63,919 bases of DNA from Prochlorococcus sp. AG-355-J04 (GTDB lineage Bacteria > Cyanobacteriota > Cyanobacteriia > PCC-6307 > Cyanobiaceae), in contig QCDN01000005.1 of NCBI GenBank assembly GCA_003280885.1, positions 1 through 63,919 on the forward strand, given 5' to 3'. Position numbers and translations under genes: made by a program. Every line of letters begins with the position of its first letter. Position 1 is the first letter of the stretch. Shown here piece after piece: positions 62,836 through 63,919 of this stretch. The notes under the pieces are model-generated. The model saw only the letters and a list, made by a program, of their open reading frames with translations, was not told where the DNA came from and did no database searches.

Positions 62836-63919
62836 ATTCAAGCTTATTCATAATTGGAGTAGGTTTAGGGAGACTAGAGTTTCTAACTAATAATCCCCAA
62901 GTTAATTGTTGTTTCCAAGGAATTTCCTCTGCGTATATGGATCCCAGTTGTTCATTAATTTTTGAAGACAATTCGGGCAATAAAGGTAGCAATAATAAGC
63001 CTATAATTCGGGTACTTTCTAATACATTGTAAATAATTTCTTTAACAAGAGGTAAATTATCTTTCTCTTTAATTAACATCCATGGTTGATTATCATTCAA
63101 GTACAAATTTGTATTAATTGCTAGGCTAAGTACTTCATTAGCTGCTAAATCTAATTTGTAGTTATCAAAGTTATAAATATAGTTTTCGACTGCAATTTTG
63201 GCATAATTCTCTAATTTATTATCACCTAAAACTTTTTCATTATTTGGCACTTTATTATCAAACCATTTTCTAGACATAGATGATGTTCTATTTAATAAAT
63301 TTCCAATTGTATTAGCTAAGTCATTATTGATAATGTCAACGAATCTTTTATCTTGAAAATCTCCATCATTTCCTAGTGATATGTCTTTAATGAGATACCA
63401 CCTTACAGGATCATTTCCATATTTTGTAAGCAATAAATCAGGGTCGAGTACATTGCCCAAGCTTTTACCCATTTTTTGCCCCTCTCTTGTAAGAAACCCA
63501 TGCCCAAATACCTTTTTAGGAACATTCATATTGGCAGAAATGAGCATTGCGGGCCAATATACAGCATGGAATCTCAAAATATCTTTACCAATAAAATGAA
63601 CATCAGCTGGCCATCCTCCATTAATAGATTTTTCTAATGAATGTTCTGTCGCATTAGAACTAATGGCGCTTACATATCCAAGTAAAGCATCAAACCATAC
63701 ATAAAAAGTATGGTTATCGTAACCAGGGACAGGAATTCCCCAAGTGACATTTGTTCTTGAAATTGAAAAATCCTTTAAACCTTTAGACACAAAATTTATA
63801 ATTTCATTCTTTCTTTCTATTGGCTCTATAAAAAAAGGTTCGTTGATTATTTTCTCAATTTCTTTTTGATATTTTGAAAGCCTAAAAAAGAGATTCTCTT
63901 CATTTTTCCATTCTAGATT
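62819..63919 (-). CDS. metG: Methionyl-tRNA synthetase, 5' end cut by window edge
   Basis: 367 codons seen to the window edge; the real gene continues beyond 63919. WGIPVPGYDNHTFYVWFDALLGY, HFIGKDILRFHAVYWPAML and GQKMGKSLGNVLDP (KMSKS loop, with G instead of S) are diagnostic. The C-terminal anticodon-binding helices follow. Charges Met tRNAs, including the initiator tRNA in this window. Confidence 0.96.
   Translation of the reverse strand, partial: NLEWKNEENLFFRLSKYQKEIEKIINEPFFIEPIERKNEIINFVSKGLKDFSISRTNVTWGIPVPGYDNHTFYVWFDALLGYVSAISSNATEHSLEKSINGGWPADVHFIGKDILRFHAVYWPAMLISANMNVPKKVFGHGFLTREGQKMGKSLGNVLDPDLLLTKYGNDPVRWYLIKDISLGNDGDFQDKRFVDIINNDLANTIGNLLNRTSSMSRKWFDNKVPNNEKVLGDNKLENYAKIAVENYIYNFDNYKLDLAANEVLSLAINTNLYLNDNQPWMLIKEKDNLPLVKEIIYNVLESTRIIGLLLLPLLPELSSKINEQLGSIYAEEIPWKQQLTWGLLVRNSSLPKPTPIMNKLEYDQQI

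Overview
The window looks like a chromosomal segment of a high-light Prochlorococcus (marine picocyanobacterium). It is very AT-rich (roughly 30% G+C by eye) with short spacers. It combines oxygenic-photosynthesis genes (chlH, acsF, psb30, Ycf20-, Ycf36/CGLD27- and CCB-type assembly factors) with cyanobacterium-specific families (DUF2862, DUF2949, DUF2996, DUF3038, DUF3303, DUF3318, DUF4335, a zam-like RNB protein) and many very small membrane proteins. TTG and GTG starts are frequent. I see no insertion sequence, integrase, prophage or CRISPR array.

Layout. 1-5.6 kb: a truncated metallo-beta-lactamase-fold gene and small accessory genes (DCC thiol oxidoreductase, DUF3303, GNAT, S51 peptidase). 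5.7-8.6 kb: an MTHFR-like protein, a renalase-like FAD enzyme and a small P-loop kinase. 8.8-13.9 kb: helix-hairpin-helix protein, rpsU, a small nucleotide-salvage operon, unknowns, HNH nuclease, TauE-type exporter. 13.9-14.4 kb: a non-coding stretch with a probable small RNA. 14.4-18.6 kb: ABC exporter operon and initiator tRNA. 18.6-33 kb: asparaginase, CGLD27, rsfS, DUF3318, carB, ABC exporter, S4 protein, tpiA-folP, chlH, dapB. 33-41 kb: UbiH-like monooxygenase with the DUF2949/DUF3038/DUF4335 group, mfd, TerC. 41-52 kb: fmt, tldE, tldD, acsF, DUF2996, zam-like RNB protein, a pair of half-size GDT1 exporters, psb30, HAD phosphatase, Ycf20, rpmF. 52-55.5 kb: an FtsH paralogue, a membrane protein and a 2-Cys peroxiredoxin. 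55.6-59.4 kb: an island of micro-genes around a ribbon-helix-helix regulator flanked by palindromes, plus an exported thioredoxin-like protein. 59.4-63.9 kb: DUF1651, clpS, tRNA-Met, trmL, cobU, CCB factor, lptC and the 3' part of metG.

How genes fit together. chlH and acsF catalyse two steps of chlorophyll synthesis. psb30, Ycf20, CGLD27 and the CCB factor serve thylakoid complexes. rpsU, rpmF, rsfS, fmt, tRNA-fMet, trmL and metG serve translation. carB, dapB, tpiA, folP and asparaginase are core metabolism.

Most unusual points: an FtsH-type AAA protein that has lost both zinc-binding histidines and its first membrane segment; an RNase II/R-family protein without its catalytic aspartates; a ribbon-helix-helix gene bracketed by the same 11-bp palindrome in opposite orientation; a dense micro-gene island, one member of which has a prepilin-like N-terminus; and a probable unannotated small RNA at about 14.1 kb. 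All calls come from reading the sequence only; no database search was possible.
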